Assembly (NCBI GenBank): GCA_004555955.1
Contig: SFJG01000105.1
Location: 1-6,278 of the forward strand
DNA from: Bacteroidales bacterium
GTDB taxonomy: Bacteria > Bacteroidota > Bacteroidia > Bacteroidales > Muribaculaceae
DNA: 6,278 nt
Direction of reading: 5' to 3'
Part shown: positions 6,086 to 6,278 of the stretch, one piece after another
How the letters are laid out: each line of letters opens with the position of its first letter
How positions within the stretch are numbered: position 1 is the stretch's first letter
Notes under the pieces: generated by a model
The model's input: only the letters and a program-made list of their open reading frames with translations
What the model was told of the DNA's origin: nothing
The model's database searches: none
Program-made: the position numbers and the translations under genes

Positions 6086-6278
6086 GTACCGCGGGAGAAA
6101 ATCGTAAATCGTTGCCGCAGTGGTTGCTTTTATTGCTTGGGGGCGTCAGCTGAACTGTGTCAAGGCTGTTAGATAAATTCGAATTTACAATTCTGATATA
6201 CTTCAGATGTAGGTTGCCGTTTCTAAAGCAATATAAAGTTTGTTTAAACTATGGTTGGCATTGTTCAAGCCTTTGGCT
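6086..6278. other. Intergenic sequence at the right edge, no gene recognised
   Basis: Neither strand holds a credible coding frame, RNA gene or terminator. The stretch is A/T-rich past 6170. Short palindromes occur at 6174-6187 and 6242-6249 (GTTTAAAC). An ATG at 6251 opens a frame that runs off the window edge after nine codons, too short to judge, and I found no well-spaced promoter for it. Confidence 0.5.
6174..6187. repeat. 14-base perfect palindrome
   Basis: TAAATTCGAATTTA is symmetrical over all 14 bases. It lies about 90 bases upstream of the -33 element of the nif3-like promoter and about 65 bases before the window-edge ATG at 6251. It might be a regulator-binding site for a gene on either side, but nothing else supports that. 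Confidence 0.35.

Noticed and set aside
6251..6278. Possible gene start at the right edge (ATG at 6251, reading MVGIVQAFG).
   Set aside because: Only nine codons are visible, without a properly spaced promoter or a recognisable N-terminal motif.

Overview
The window looks like chromosomal DNA from a member of the Bacteroidota, most likely the order Bacteroidales. Three things point there. The S16 ribosomal protein has a long Ala/Lys/Glu-rich C-terminal tail. Upstream regions carry the Bacteroidota promoter pattern (TTTG or TTG, 19-20 bases, TAnnTTTG) and no clear Shine-Dalgarno sequence. The glycoside hydrolase is of a type common in gut Bacteroidales. I cannot name the genus from sequence alone.

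Layout. The left edge (2-127, + strand) is the last 41 codons of a gene ending in a short coiled coil. Next is rpsP (260-805, +), with its own promoter and terminator. All remaining genes are on the minus strand. They are a secreted three-part glycoside hydrolase with a GH144/glycoamylase-like catalytic domain (1009-3204), a secreted NlpC/P60 cell-wall peptidase (3358-3909), and a tight two-gene operon at 4197-6046. That operon encodes a NIF3/DUF34 dinuclear-metal protein, transcribed first, and a coiled-coil C4 zinc-ribbon protein. The right edge (6086-6278) shows no convincing gene.

Transcription units. Four hairpin terminators and three good promoters (a fourth is weaker) divide the window into independent units: rpsP; the hydrolase; the P60 peptidase; and nif3-like plus zinc ribbon. 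In each terminator the imperfect pairs are G-U in RNA of one strand and A-C in the other, which identifies the strand each serves. Two terminators of opposite polarity separate the convergent rpsP and hydrolase genes.

Function. The hydrolase and the P60 peptidase are both predicted to be exported and act outside the cytoplasm, on a glucan and on peptidoglycan respectively, but nothing suggests they work together. The NIF3-like/zinc-ribbon pair is the least understood part of the window. Its stop-to-start gap is only two bases, and as I recall the same pairing occurs in distant phyla. I found no mobile element, CRISPR array, tRNA, rRNA or defence system, and no clear sign of a wholly new system.
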